From Pseudeuparius sepicola (Eukaryota; Arthropoda; Insecta; Coleoptera; Anthribidae): 64,000 nt of DNA. The translations under genes and the position numbers were made by a program. Shown here piece after piece: positions 33,641 through 45,409 of this stretch (position 1 is the first letter of the stretch; each line of letters begins with the position of its first letter). The stretch covers positions 29,177,278 through 29,241,277 of the forward strand of contig OY987302.1 in assembly GCA_963920635.1 (NCBI GenBank), in the 5' to 3' direction. The notes under the pieces are model-generated. The model did not search any database, was not told where the DNA came from, and was given only the letters and a program-made list of their open reading frames with translations.

Positions 33641-34038
33641 ACCATTCACATTGTTCCCAATTTTTTTTATGTAGATATTTTTTTTGGGTAGCGGTTTTAA
33701 AGAAAAAAATCCTGTGGTTAAAATTTTACACGTAGTAAGGAAATAAGGAAATTATGGCACGTTTAAGAACGACAACAAAACGAAAGATGCCCTGTATCTG
33801 TTCTGGAAAATCAAGCCCTGGGAACCTTATCTACTTTTGGCCAATGAATAGCGATATCAGGATGCCATTTGTTGCGTTCAACTTTTATGGAAAATCAAGC
33901 CCTGGACACCTTATATACTTTTTGTACTAACTTTTCGGGACATATGAAAAGAAAAACCAAAAGCATAGAATTTGGGTCACCCTAATACAAGATTCTGTTA
34001 TACGTGAGGTGCATTTTTGCTGGAACAATTTTTGACCA

Positions 34039-34880
34039 TTAAAGGCATACATCTGGTACGAGGCAAGGCGAGGCAAAACGGATGCCTCTACTGTGGACGT
34101 ATCAGCCGAGGCGCGGCAAACTGCTTCGGTCTGTTCCGAGGCTGTTCGGAACCCATCCGACGCAAGTCGGTACTTCAAAGAGAATTTGTTTTGATGTGGA
34201 CGGAGTTTAGTGCTTATTTGCCTCGTTTGTGCTCACCGCTTCGTGTTTTTCGCTATTTTAAATTCTATCCCGAATCGCTTCTAACAAAAATACGAAGTCG
34301 TTATTTGCCATTCTAGTAAAGTTTCGAAAATGGCCACTGTCACCTTCTATCATATCATTTAAAAATGCTTTTCCGCGAGTGAGCAGTCTATTGTGGAATA
34401 TTCTACTTGTCCAGCAACTTCTATTTTTTTTTTCAATAAACTGGCCATGACGATAAATGCAGCACTTATAGATATGCCATTGAATATAAGAAATAAGTAC
34501 GCCCCCTATAGGCTCAATGCTAAACTAGTCTATGGGCCATGCCTACAATGAACAACAACAAAGAACAACACAGTGTAGACCCGGTGGCTTGCACCGTTCA
34601 CATGGTGACGATGGCCCATATATTAATTCACATAGTCCCGTTGGGGCGTTGGCATCTTAAATTCAGTCGCGTATTGCCACTATGATGTCGTCGCCTCCTG
34701 CCATGTTTCTACACAACGATTTTTTATTATTTCAAATGAACATGCGACGCACGGACGGATAGCTGCCGCGTTTGTTGCCTCGGCCGATTCCGAAAAAAGC
34801 TGCCGAGGATACAAACGAAGCATTCGTTACGCCTCACTTTGCCTCAAACGGGTTCGTCCTCAGATGTATATGCGCCTTAA
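34039..34880. mobile_element. TTAA-flanked inverted-repeat element
   Basis: The element lies between TTAA at 34039-34042 and TTAA at 34877-34880. Ends are AGGCATACATCTGG and CAGATGTATATGCGCC, which match inverted with one short gap; GAGGCAAGGCGAGGCAAAACG near the left end is mirrored by CGTTACGCCTCACTTTGCCTC near the right. TTAA targets suggest piggyBac-like mobilisation; a harbinger-type TAA target is an alternative. No transposase inside. Confidence 0.65.
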
Positions 34881-35040
34881 CCCTTTGCAGGTTTTCCCCC
34901 ATTTTGAATTAGGGGTAAAAGTTTTTCGTGGATAACACCTTTATTTCTAATTTTACCAAAAAAATAGAAGACGCCATTTTTGAAGGAAAAAAGGTGTTCT
35001 GCAAATTAGTGTCCTTGACATTTTCTTAAAGTTTGCATAT

Positions 35041-36799
35041 ACAGGGTGTCCCGAAATTAGCCTGCCATAATTTACCAGCGTGTTCTACGACCTAAAACAA
35101 TGAAAAAAGTTCCTATAAACATGGCCTCAAAAATGTCCCCTAATGGGGCTATAGCCCCCGAAAGGGGCAGTTTCACAAACGGGTTTCTATAAATATTTCC
35201 AGAACGAACAAAGATAAAATTCTGAAATTTGGTATGTGATGTACCTGTGAGATTTGACATTTACCGAGGTAGAGATAGGTTTCTTGCGAAATTATGAAAG
35301 TTGAAGGTATTATACGAAGAAAAGGTGCTCTTGTTGAACTTCGATAGCATGCATCGTTTTCGAGTAAACTCGTTTTGAAAATGTTTTGCAGAGTGCCAAG
35401 AAAATGCCTATTAGAAATTATCCTGCCATAATTTACCACCACCTTTTTTGGTACAAAAAAATGAAAAAAGTTCCTATAAACATGGCCTCAAAAAAGTCCC
35501 CTAAGGGAGCTATAGCCATGCCAATGGTCTCTCTCTCAATATCTCTAAATGTATAACAATAAGCTTTTCAAGATCTCCTAGTCCTATTCAAAATACTTAC
35601 ATAATCGATAATACTGCCCTGGTAAATAGCACATCAGTCCATGACCTTGGTGTCACGTTTGACAGTAGTCTAACGTTTATAGAACACATTGACTCAATTG
35701 TTTGCGGGGCCTTTAGAATGCTTGGCTTCATCATGAGGCACTCCCGGAACATTGTCGATAGCATAGCCATAATGTCCTTATATAAACTACCTTGTTAGAA
35801 GCATTCTTGAATACTGCTCTATTATTTGGCAGCCTAACTACTCTTGTCATATCGAAAGAATTGAGAAAGTTTGTCAGGTATTACCTCTTTAAGCTTCGTT
35901 TCCCCTACCGAGATATAAGCTACGAGACAAGACTGCTATTGTGTGGAATACAGAGCCTCAAGAACAGAAGAAAACTGGCTCTTTTCTTCTTTTTGTTTAA
36001 ATTGTTGAACGGTGTAATGAACTGCGGTGCTCTTTTGGAACAGATAAACTTTTTAGTTCCTTTGCGCAGGACACGTCACACTGTCCTTTTTCATGTTAGG
36101 AGACATCGAACAAACTATGGACAGAGGGCCAGTTGTTGACCGCTTGTGTTATAATTACAACCGTTTCTTTTCCGATTGTGATGTTTTCAGCACAAGTTTG
36201 TACACATTTAAACATGGTCTGAGATTTGGTCTCATGTAGGTCTGTGACCTCGGCCAGAATCTTGGCCTTGGTAATTGTTGTATTGTCTTTTTTTTATATA
36301 TAATTAGGTACTATTTGGAATGAAAACCATTCCGTAATGTATTAATTGCAGTAAATAAATAAATAAATAAATGTGTGTCATATACCTGTAAGATTTGACG
36401 TTTCCCGAGGTAGAGATAGTTTGACATTCTTCATCATAGGCGTCCCAAATAAAGGGGGTCAAGGGCAATAAATTTTGGGAAAAAGCACACACAAAAAATT
36501 TAGGGCATTTTTAACCCCTTAACCCCCCATTTAGGACGCCTATGATTAAGAATGTCTAACTATCGCTACCTTGGCAAATGTCAAATCTCACAGGTACATC
36601 ACATACCAAATTTCAGAATTTTATCTTTGTTCGTTCTGGAAATATTTAGAAAAAAACGTTTGTGAAACTGCCCCTTTCGGGGGCTATAGCCCCATTAGGG
36701 GGCATTTTTGAGGATATGTTTGTAGGAACTTTTTTCATTTTTTAGGTCGTAGAATACGCTGGTAAATTATGGCAGGCTAATTTCGGGACACCCTGTATA
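35041..36799. mobile_element. Fold-back element, family H, with LINE insert and an internal arm duplication
   Basis: It starts TACAGGGTGTCCCGAAATTAG and ends CTAATTTCGGGACACCCTGTA. The arms (GGGGCTATAGCCCCCGAAAGG, CAAATTTCAGAATTTTATC, AGGTACATCACATACC) are near-perfect mirror images of about 250 bp. A second, direct copy of the outer arm follows at 35405-35515 (CTGCCATAATTTACC, AAGTTCCTATAAACATGGCC). A small internal palindrome of AGGCGTCC-type lies at about 36435-36555. The LINE fragment occupies 35522-36373. Confidence 0.88.
35522..36373 (+). pseudogene. CR1-like LINE ORF2 C-terminal fragment with (AAAT)n tail
   Basis: Starts in the palm/thumb region (LNISKCITISFSR, DLGVTFDSSLTFIEHIDSI, RMLGFIMRHSRNI), shifts frame after LYKLP, and continues as ILEYCSIIWQP, YDIS-like YRDISYETRLL, LKNRRKLALFFFLFKLLNG and the family's end region before several stops. 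It finishes with AATAAATAAATAAATAAATG at 36354-36373, a LINE-type tail. 5'-truncated and frameshifted. It probably belongs to the same clade as the ORF1/endonuclease fragment at 13086. Confidence 0.75.
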
Positions 36800-38910
36800 A
36801 CAAGTTATAAGAAAATTGTAAAAAAGGCGGTTGCAATTTTTTCAGGTGTCTCAAAATCACTTATGATATTTGTTTGAACAACTTCTTTCTATAAGCAATA
36901 GTTTATTTTCGGTAGGCGTCTCAAAGTTGCGTGCAACGTCTCCGGGCACTTTGTAGTGCTCAAGTACGCTCACTGTACCTTGCAAAATTTCCCAATTTTT
37001 TTTATACCTAACTGTACCTTGACATATTGTTATGTGAAGCCGAATAATTTATTGTATCCACCGGTCGTAGTTTATAGTACAAGGACGAAAAGTTGAGTTT
37101 TACAAACATAAATTGGTTTGTCACTAGCACAACGAACATTCAAGTATACACTGAATTTCTGTTCAGGTAGGGTTCCTGGATTGGGAGAGTTGGGACAATA
37201 AAGTCATTAGTGTCATTATTCACCGATTTTGAGCATTCTAGATATAGCTAGATATTTTCTATTTTTGCCTCTGCAAAAATTTTAGACTTCCATAGAAACT
37301 GTGTGTCAAATTAGAGGTTTTTGTATTTAGGTTATGATTTATTGTGGAATTGATGGGAACTCATGGGCTGGAACTGGAAACTGAAATAATGTAAAACTTA
37401 TAGGCATAAATAATATATGAATAATACTACCTACCGAATATGATTTGTATTTTAAATTTTGAGATGAGGAAAATAGTCACCATTCTGGACAGTTGGAAAT
37501 TTTTTTATTAAACAACAAAATCAAATCAATAATTATTTATTCTTACATTTGAAAACAAACTATTAAAACATACCTATGCTACGATACAATAATATTGATT
37601 TAGCTATTACAAAAAACAATAATGTGATAAAAAGATTATATATTTTGTATATGTATAAGGATCAAAAATTAGTTTTTGCTCTAATTTCAATACTTTTACT
37701 TGCTGCAGCGTTGCTTTACATTTAATTTTAGTAAAATATATCTTAACACCGAGCAAAAAAAAAGTGGTTAGTAATTTTTCCTAGCATGTTGTGGCATGTT
37801 CGTAACAAAATGGACTTGAACATTGTATCTTCGAAGTAATTTTTTTTATAGAGATTAAAAAAGTATTTTGAAATGGCAAAATAACTAACAAAATAATGCA
37901 GAAAATGCTTCTTCAGAAGGTAATTTCAATGACCCTGCACGGTATTCTTTTCAAAGACTTATTGCACTTTTATACTGTGTAATATATTGTATAAACAATT
38001 AAAAGTTGGTGATTTTCTTACGGTAAGGATTTTAAATTTGATTTTAATTAAAGACTTCTTTCAGTTTCTTCGTGATCTCTTCACTATACCTGGTCAATTT
38101 GGAGCTTCGATTTTTCTAATTCATATTCCAAAAATTTACATTTTTTCCTCAAGGTTGCGATTTTTAAATGGATATTGGATGTTTTGTACCTCACATATTT
38201 TGGTTTTTCTGTTTTCTTCCCAGCTAAGAAATCTCATTGCATTCTCCAAATTTGTAATTTTTCTTCTTGTAATCTTTGACTGTGAAAATAACTTATCTTC
38301 AGTTGTGTTCTGGCAAATGAAAACACCACAACAATGCACCATGTTTCTAATATTATTTAAATAAATGAGATATTTATTTACTAAATTTTTTGACTGGCTT
38401 TTTGCGTCTGAACAATAAAGTATGTATGCAGATATGTGTGTAACCCATTTAACCTCATGTAGGTGATTAGAATAAGTGAAAATATTTTCCTGTAGTACCT
38501 TCCAACCTTGTTCGTAGGCCCATAGAATCTATCCCACATTATTTTTCATCTACAAAATTGATGCAACTTTTGAAAAATTATTTTTCTTGAAATCGGCAGT
38601 GAAGTGTCCCAAAATCGTCATTAAAAGCTCAGAAACCGGCACTGAAGTAGCCCATTATTGTACGATTTTTTCAATAAGTAGGCCTTGGCGAGATGTAAAC
38701 ATCAAACGTCCGACGCAGAGCCATTGCCCATCAAAAGTGACCAAATATTAAAAACCCGGCCAATAAAGGCCCATTTAACTTTTGGTACACATTGCGCAAT
38801 CTTTCAGGATAAATATTTTAGTAGGTTTGAATATCAATAGATTTGTAATGGAGGCTGCACAACAAGCAGCAGTTTGTTTTTTCTGTCAGTAAGTGCCGTG
38901 TCTCATCATA
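36800..38910. other. Intron sequence, no gene recognised
   Basis: AT-rich. The region around 38136-38342 has a minus-strand Lys/Glu-rich frame (ITRRKITNLENAMRFLSWEE) that looks like a worn coiled-coil segment, but no start, family or continuation can be shown. Confidence 0.4.
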
Positions 38911-39310
38911 CTTGACCTAAAGTCTATCCAAGTTACAGGGGCAGTGGATCTAAACATTGGCCACAACGTGACTTATCTCTTATTGGTCTGGCCGTCATAA
39001 AATGTCATGTGTTTACGTGGCGAGCAGAATGCAGGGCCGGCTCTTCCCTCAGTCGAGTTTCCTGCATCTTTTAGATCGGATCGCGAGCAGTATATTCTGT
39101 AAATTTATTTTGCTACTTAATTTAAGGAAATTTATAAAGATCCACGAAAGGTAAAAACACAATTTTTAAAACTTCTAAAAGAATTAGTTCAGAATTACAA
39201 GCCATTGGGTATCTCATACTAGTCAGACCCTGGTAATCGATCGCAATGCGGTCATGTGACTTTGTTTATATCTACTGCCTCTGTAATTTGGATAGACTTT
39301 AGGTAGAGCG
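38911..39310. repeat. Palindromic element
   Basis: CTTGACCTAAAGTCTATCCA and TACAGGGGCAGTGGAT at the left are mirrored by ATCTACTGCCTCTGTAATTTGG and ATAGACTTTAGGTAG at the right, about 300 bp apart. The interior includes ATCGATCGCAATGCGGTCATG. No coding content. Confidence 0.6.
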
Positions 39311-39427
39311 ATCGTCAAAGTCAAGCAACGCCGCGCGCAGTTGGTTCATGGACGGGTGATCCTGTATGATTATTTTCTTGCCATAATAAAACTTTTTTTT
39401 TCCGATTTCAAAAAAATATATATAATA

Positions 39428-39541
39428 TGTGCCTCGGCACTGAAGTTCTTTTTATGACTCATGTGGTTTATTTGCCTCGGCCAGAGCAACTAAATTCCAC
39501 ATGAGTCATAAAAAGTTGAACTTCAGTGCCTTGGTACATAA
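39428..39541. repeat. Short, tight palindrome
   Basis: TGTGCCTCGGCACTGAAGTTC and TTTTATGACTCATGTGG are followed after about 30 bp by CCACATGAGTCATAAAA and GAACTTCAGTGCCTTGGTACA. A hairpin of about 42-bp arms. Confidence 0.8.
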
Positions 39542-40206
39542 AGAACTATTTTCTGTTTAAAAATGACATTATTGTCTCAACTCTCCAAATACAGGAACTC
39601 TATGTTCAGGCACATTGAGAGTTCAATAGTTTGCTCTGTTCCATGCCGACTAGAAGTTCATAATTTATTGTAATTAAAAATAGACAGTATAATTTCTGAT
39701 CTTAATTTCCTACTTTGTTAAATAAGTATACATATGACCCGTTTTTCATGTTAACACCCCTGAAAATCTAAGTAGGCAGGGGGAATTGAATGGGTGAATT
39801 TTTTTATAGATATGTCCCCGAAAGATCATCATTTGCGAAGTATTGGTTTGACCTTGCCGCGAAATCCTGGCATAGTGAGGGGTGCGTTTTACAAAAAAAA
39901 ACATATTAGGCATTCTTTTATTTAAAATCTGACACCACAGCAGTAATCAGGACACACCGAAACCCCCATATACCACATTTCAACTAAAAATATACAGGGG
40001 GTTCCATTCCGCAGGGTGTGAAAATTTAGCAAAATAAGAATTTTAAAGGCATCTGGTGAGCCAAGTGTGCCATGGAATTACTTCGAAACAGTTAAGCGAT
40101 CAACAGGACCACTCACAGTGTTGATGTGCAAAGATCCAATAAAAAATACACAAGGTGTTCTCTGTGCCAACTCAAAATGTCGATATCAGTTAAGATGGGT
40201 AGTGTG

Positions 40207-42173
40207 TAGGGCTGTTCGATCTCCGAATTTCAGTATCGGAAATCGATATTAAAAAAATATCAATAAAATCGATCTTATCGATATAATCGATCTTATCGAT
40301 AAAATCGATCTTATCAATAAAATCGATCTTATCGATATAATCGATCTTATCGATCTAAATCGATCTTATTGATAAAATCGATATAATATAAAATCGATAT
40401 AATCGATTTTATTTAAGAAGCTAGACAATTTGGAAATTCGAATAAAATTGATCATATTAAGAAATCGATAGATAAGTAAATAAGAATTGAAGATGAAGCA
40501 GCATACATATACAGATAGAAAACTAGGACTTTGTTATACAATGTATAATATCCACATTATTTGACAAATAATGTAAATGATGTAAAAATCATTTATTAGA
40601 GGTTTATAGTAAAACAACGGTTGTCAAAAGCGTCAGAAGTAAAAAGCGATTTCTACAATAGATGGCATGGCGCTAATTTAATGTTTAATTTTCTATTTGT
40701 TTCGTGTAATATCAAATCAATTGGCAATTTGACTTCTTGGATATTTCCAGAGAAGCTTCTTAAAGAGTAGCTCCATCTCTATTATACAGATCCCTTTTCA
40801 CAAAGGTTTTTGATTTTGACACTTTTGCAAACCATCTAATTTTACGGCACTAGGGAGTTCTCGTGCTTGCTAAATGTGAAATACGGTAACGCTATTTGAC
40901 ATCTGAACATGCGCAGTAGAAGAAAACAATAACGTTGCGGTATTTAGGTTAACGGGTGACGTAAAATACGGGGCTTTTGAGGAGCTTTACCGTAACGCAA
41001 TTTCACGTTAAAGAATAGTTTATAAAATTTCCAGCAGAGGATGAATAGTCGATTTTCACCACAAAACACCCATGTTTGGTGAAGGTTAGACTTTTGTTTG
41101 CAGTCATTGGTAATTACAGTGTTTGGGATACTGAACAGGAAGTTCATAGTTACCTTTTTTATAAAATCTGGTATTCTCAAACCATTCTTCAATCTAGGAA
41201 TATAATATTTGTAACATCTAAAATTAAGAAAGGCATCTGCTTCGCTTATGTTATTTGAATCAAAAGTTCCATATAGTTGCGCCCTATTCCTAGGTGCCCC
41301 TTCACTATGATTTAAGATTTGTAGTAACATTGCATGCTTGAAGTCATTATTATCTACACCGCCCAAAACAGCGACTTCCAGATCATTTTCTTCCATTTTA
41401 GTAAAAAAATGCAAAAAAAAACTATAAATATATATTCTTTTCTTTCCGGCATAAAGTAAGGTTAGAAAAATACTTAACATAAAATTTAGCGTACCTGCCG
41501 GTTTTCTCGAGATCTGTGAAAAAATTTATCACGTTAAATATTGTATGGTAAATAATATTATACGGTATCCCTTAGCGTTATGAATCACGAGAAATTTGCC
41601 AACGGCACACGGTAACGCAACGTAACGGGCAACGGCAAACAAAAAAATGTTTAAATTGAATTGACTCTAAACCTCTAATATACAAGAATAGAAGGATCAC
41701 AAAGGTAAAATCCGTTTGCGTTTGCAGGTAGATGGATATCTATACTCCAAATCTGAACCAAAATATATTTTCTATTATAATAACACGATGTGCCGATCGG
41801 CTTTGCTAAAGGCCTGCTTGTGCCAGGGTGGGTGGAGCGTGCTGAATGCAGTGTGGACGCCGGACGGCACAGGACTGACAAACCCGCTCGGCGATGCCGA
41901 ACTGCAAATCCAATCGGCACGCACATATAAAAAAAGGCCGATCGGCCTGCTGCGGGCGTGGTCTGGACGCAATGGGTGAAGCAATTTCCTTTATTTTTGC
42001 AAACAATTTCAAAAGATAGATATAATCGAAAAGATCGATAAAATCGAAAAGATGGATAAAATCGAAAATATCGATAAAATCGAAAATATCGATATTTCGA
42101 TTTATCGAAATTGAATATCGAGTATCGATAGTATCGATACTTTCGATTTTATCGATATTTTGTCTCAGGCCTA
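40207..42173. mobile_element. hAT-type insertion with ATCGAT-rich subterminal arrays
   Basis: Ends TAGGGCTGTTCG and CAGGCCTA are inverted (7 of 8 terminal bases match), flanked by GTAGTGTG (40199-40206) and GTAGCGTG (42174-42181), an 8-bp duplication with one change. The related empty site GTAGTGTG followed by CACAACAG at 57318 proves the boundaries. Inside each end are dense ATCGATCTTATCGAT/AAAATCGAT repeats (about 40235-40410 and 42005-42160) in opposite orientation. A harbinger-like ORF and a GC-rich segment (41785-41985) occupy the middle. Confidence 0.88.
40944..41480 (-). pseudogene. PIF/Harbinger-like transposase N-terminal fragment
   Basis: 178-codon minus-strand frame; a more likely start is the internal Met at residue 29 (MEENDLEVAVLGG). 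The segment EADAFLNFRCYKYYIPRLKN followed by GLRIPDF resembles the start of PIF/Harbinger nucleases, where an F-R-F-x-K block precedes the catalytic domain. The catalytic DDE region is absent. CGGTAACG-type inverted words flank it (about 40885 and 41613), which may be remains of harbinger termini. It is nested in the hAT insertion. Confidence 0.4.
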
Positions 42174-42597
42174 GTAGCGTGCCACAACAGTAAACGCACA
42201 GAAAATTTATCATCTTAGACAATGACTTTGTTCAGAATAATTTAAAATTTTTAAAATAATTTAAATTCTTTTTTATTTCTTGGTTGTATTTTGTAAAAAA
42301 TAAAATTACTCTTGTTTATTAAGATTTTTCAAAAATTCCACAGCACTTATGACCCGTACAAAGTTTCATAAAAATTTAGCATTTTGAGATGGTCCAGAGA
42401 AAAATGACTTGTATATTTTTGTATCTAATCTTTGCACACCAATAATTTGAATGGTCCTGTTGCACACTTGACTCGCTATAGATGCCTTTAAAACTCCTAT
42501 TTTGCTCAACTTCGATATGTTGCAGAATGAAACTCCCTGTACATTTTTTGTTCAAATTTAGTATGTAGGGGTTTTGGTGTGTCCTGATTAACGCTGG

Positions 42598-43600
42598 CCA
42601 GCCAGCAACCCAATAACATTGACATCAATACGACGTCGAATATTGGTGACAGGCTGTGCACTCATATTTTTTAAAATATAGGACGTCGAATCGACGTCGA
42701 TTTTGCGTTGTTTACGTATGTTCCATTATTGGACATTATAAGACGTTGAAATTATGTCGAAATAAATTACTTCTATGCATACTTTTTATTCTCGTGATTG
42801 TTAACGTCGAGAAGACGTGATAATGACGTACTGCAGCCTGCGCTTGCGCAGTGTGCGTCCTAGCCGGCAGGCCGCGCTGTCCACCATCTCCATCTCCGCC
42901 CTCCGGTCTCGAACGCAGCACGCCACGCCGTTATTGTCTGGAGCTGTTCTCGCGAGCACATGTCATTCCCTGTTATTAACCTAGCTATTGTGTGGATCCG
43001 GTGTTTCGGTGCTTCGCATTGTAGTACTTGAGTGAGTTTTTATCGTCTATTATGCCCTATGTAAGTAGTAAAGTCTCGAGAAAAAGTAAACATGTAGCCC
43101 AATGCCACACCGCTTCTCTAGCCACCATAATGGATTTACATTACGCAAATTTTAACCTAATCACCTGGCATAAAATTAACCCAAATATTTCCTTTCTTCA
43201 CTTTTATAATAAAGGCACTATATTGAACTTGCTTGAGAGTCTGGAAATTTTTAAAACTAAAAACTCCCCTAACCTCCAAATTGTAAATGATCAACTTGAA
43301 TTTTATAATCTTCAGTTTTACAGGAGTTTAAAGTTCCTTACTTTTTCCAACTGATGAACTGAACATTTTTTTGAAACTTTGGTGAAGGTGACGGTTTGCC
43401 TATCCCCCTTTTTAAATACTGATTTTGTTTTTAAGTCTGCCGCGCCTTACCTACTTCCTTTATAGCATGCGCAGTATATTCCCCTACATTCCTCATAAAC
43501 ACGTAGTTTTCACATTCCATTTTCTGTCATGGTGACCTGATTGTTATATTTGTATGCTTTTTTGATTCTTTGGAACCCCAAAACGTTGCTTAGACTGAAG
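42598..43600. other. CpG-rich segment and gene-free intron DNA
   Basis: 42630-42760 contains repeated ACGTCGA words (GACGTCGAATATTGG, GACGTCGAATCGACGTCGA). 42830-42970 is GC-rich with GCGCAGTGTGCG and CGCGAGCACA. A 108-codon plus-strand frame (43028-43354) follows that I do not recognise and do not trust. Could be a non-autonomous element with a promoter-like end; no boundaries were found. Confidence 0.4.
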
Positions 43601-43612
43601 CTTCTGTTTTGA

Positions 43613-43870
43613 GGCTCATCTCTCCATTATTAATCATTGTTAGTGCCGCCTGAATATCTTCTTCTGTGTAAGAACGTTTCTTTTTAACATAAACTTTCGG
43701 CATGTTGATAAACAAAGCTTAAAGCTGATTTGTCTAGGCATATTAAAAGTCTCTGCTGCCTTTCTTAGGCTCATCTCTCCATTATTAATCATTGTTAGTG
43801 CCGCCTGAATATCTTCTTCTGTGTAAGAACGTTTCTTTTTAACATAAACTTTCGGCATGTTGATAAACAA
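43613..43870 (-). pseudogene. Pogo/Psq-type helix-turn-helix fragment, duplicated
   Basis: On the minus strand, 43870-43750 encodes MPKVYVKKKRSYTEEDI, QAALTMINNGEMSLRKAA and ETFNMPRQISFKL, the N-terminal Psq-like helix-turn-helix of pogo-type transposases, which binds transposon ends. A 103-bp piece of this (43768-43870) is repeated almost exactly at 43613-43715, 155 bp away, in a different frame. The second copy lacks the end of the domain. No catalytic domain. Confidence 0.65.
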
Positions 43871-44387
43871 GTGTCTCTTTTTTTTCCACAGGTATGTCTT
43901 GTTTTTAAACTTTTCAGTGTCTCGTTTTTGCACCTGCTATTGAGTAGTGTCTGCTCCCACGGCGATTTGAATAAGACTGAATTTTGTTTTGGAAGAAAAT
44001 CTAGAATCTTTGCCTGACCATTTGCGATGTCGGCCAAGGTGATCCAATTCTCCGTGCCACTGCAACGGCTAAAGTTTCGGTAAAAAAATTAAAAGTTTTT
44101 AGCAGTAAAAATGACTTGTGCATTGATCGATTTTTTCTGAACAAGTGTGTAAGTACACAGAAAATATTTTTGTTTTAATATTGTGCATCATGCAAGAAAG
44201 GTTTGTAGTATATCTTGGACTACTAATAATTGGTTTTGTAAATTTCTCTATGTTTGAAATTTGAGTGCCTTCTTTTTGCCTGATATTTTTGCTGTCTCAT
44301 TTTTACACCACTTGACCCTATATGTTGATTTTTCATATTTATACCTGTTTCTAGCTTTGTATACCTCACTTTAATGAATTTTCGCTG

Positions 44388-44416
44388 CTGAAGATGAACC
44401 CTTGGTGGTTTGAAAC
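44388..44416 (+). other. Penelope-like/hammerhead-like motif
   Basis: CTGAAGA (44388-44394), T, then a hairpin GAACC-CTTGGT-GGTTT (44396-44411), then GAAAC (44412-44416). It has the same order as the motif at 14563. Helix I and the cleavage site were not identified. Confidence 0.35.
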
Positions 44417-44635
44417 ATGTACAGTTTTTTAAGAATATAAACTGTTTGTGGAGATTCGACTGGAAGGTCTTGCTTTATTTAATTTTTTCTTTTTATCATT
44501 ATTATCGCCCATTTTAGGATAGTGGAATTTACTCTGACACTGTTTTCTATATTATATTCTTATACTATATTCTGAGGCGGACGTAAACTGGGCAAAGAAA
44601 TGCTTTCCTTACCTGCCTACCAAAAGAGGGATTTT

Positions 44636-45406
44636 AATCTCACACATAACCCGGACCCATTATTTATGCTTCCTTGTAAGATTACCAAGCAAAGTAATCG
44701 CTTGCAAGCGGATTGATATCTTCGTCTTTGTCTTATACATAGAAGAACAAAGACAGAGCCACAAACTGACTGCAAGGTAATGTGCCAACTAGTGGAGTGT
44801 GTTCATAAATGGCGTGGCCGTATAAGGATAGGGTAAAGTTTCCGCTCAGTGTCTACTTTCATACTTATACAAATCTTTAAAATCTTAATTTTTGGATACA
44901 TTCACGTGAACTTTTTTTTTATAAAAGGCATTAAAAACCTGCTTCTTTTAACCTTTAAACTATCGTGAAAATGAAAATCCAGAACCGGACACGATTTTTA
45001 AATCTGTTTTCACTAAAGCATTTTTTTTAGATCTGACACCACAGCGTTGAACAGGACACCCAAAAACCCCCATATACAAAAATTTAGGAAAATATACAGA
45101 GGAAGTTCCATTCTAAAAGGTGCCAAATTTGAGCAAACGGGGCATCTGGGGGTCAATTATTATGCCATGAAATTGTCTCAAAATAGTTATACACGCCCAG
45201 ACACTGCCGCCTCAGATACTGCCACAGCCACATCCATTTTACCTTCCTAAACAAGCATGTGCCCAATTTATCAGTTTGTGGCTCTGTCTTTGTTCTTCTA
45301 TGTATAAAACAAAGACGGAGATATCAATCCATTTGCTTGCGATTACTTTGCTTTGTAATCTTACAAGGAAGCATAAATAATGGGTCCAGGTTATGTATCC
45401 TGAGAT
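44636..45406. mobile_element. Palindromic element enclosing a family A half-copy
   Basis: Left arm CACACATAACCCGGACCCATT, CTTCCTTGTAAGATTACC and AGAAGAACAAAGACAGAGCC; right arm GGCTCTGTCTTTGTTCTTCT, GATTACTTTGCTTTGTAATC and ATAATGGGTCCAGGTTATG. The loop contains about 200 bp of fold-back family A (45015-45220: GACACCACAGCGTTGAACAGG, GGAAGTTCCATTCTAAAAGG). Confidence 0.75.
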
Positions 45407-45409
45407 GAA

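Larger units (their letters stand above)
39905..42597. mobile_element. Fold-back element, family A, interrupted by a hAT element
   Basis: The left arm is 39915-40198 (AAAATCTGACACCACAGC, TGTGCCATGGAATTACTTCG, TCAACAGGACCACTCAC). The right arm is about 42300-42597 (TTTGCACACCAATAATTTGAATGG to GTGTCCTGATTAACGCT). The interior is split by the hAT insertion at 40207-42173. The uninterrupted family copy at 56920-57800 shows the same sequence without the insert. Confidence 0.8.

Noticed and set aside
41806..42222. 138-codon minus-strand frame with DIFDFIHLFDF repeats
   Set aside because: It is a translation of the ATCGAT-type array and the hAT end, not a protein-coding gene.
43028..43354. 108-codon plus-strand frame
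   Set aside because: AT-rich codon use, no family, no promoter or splice context; kept only as a remark under the surrounding region.
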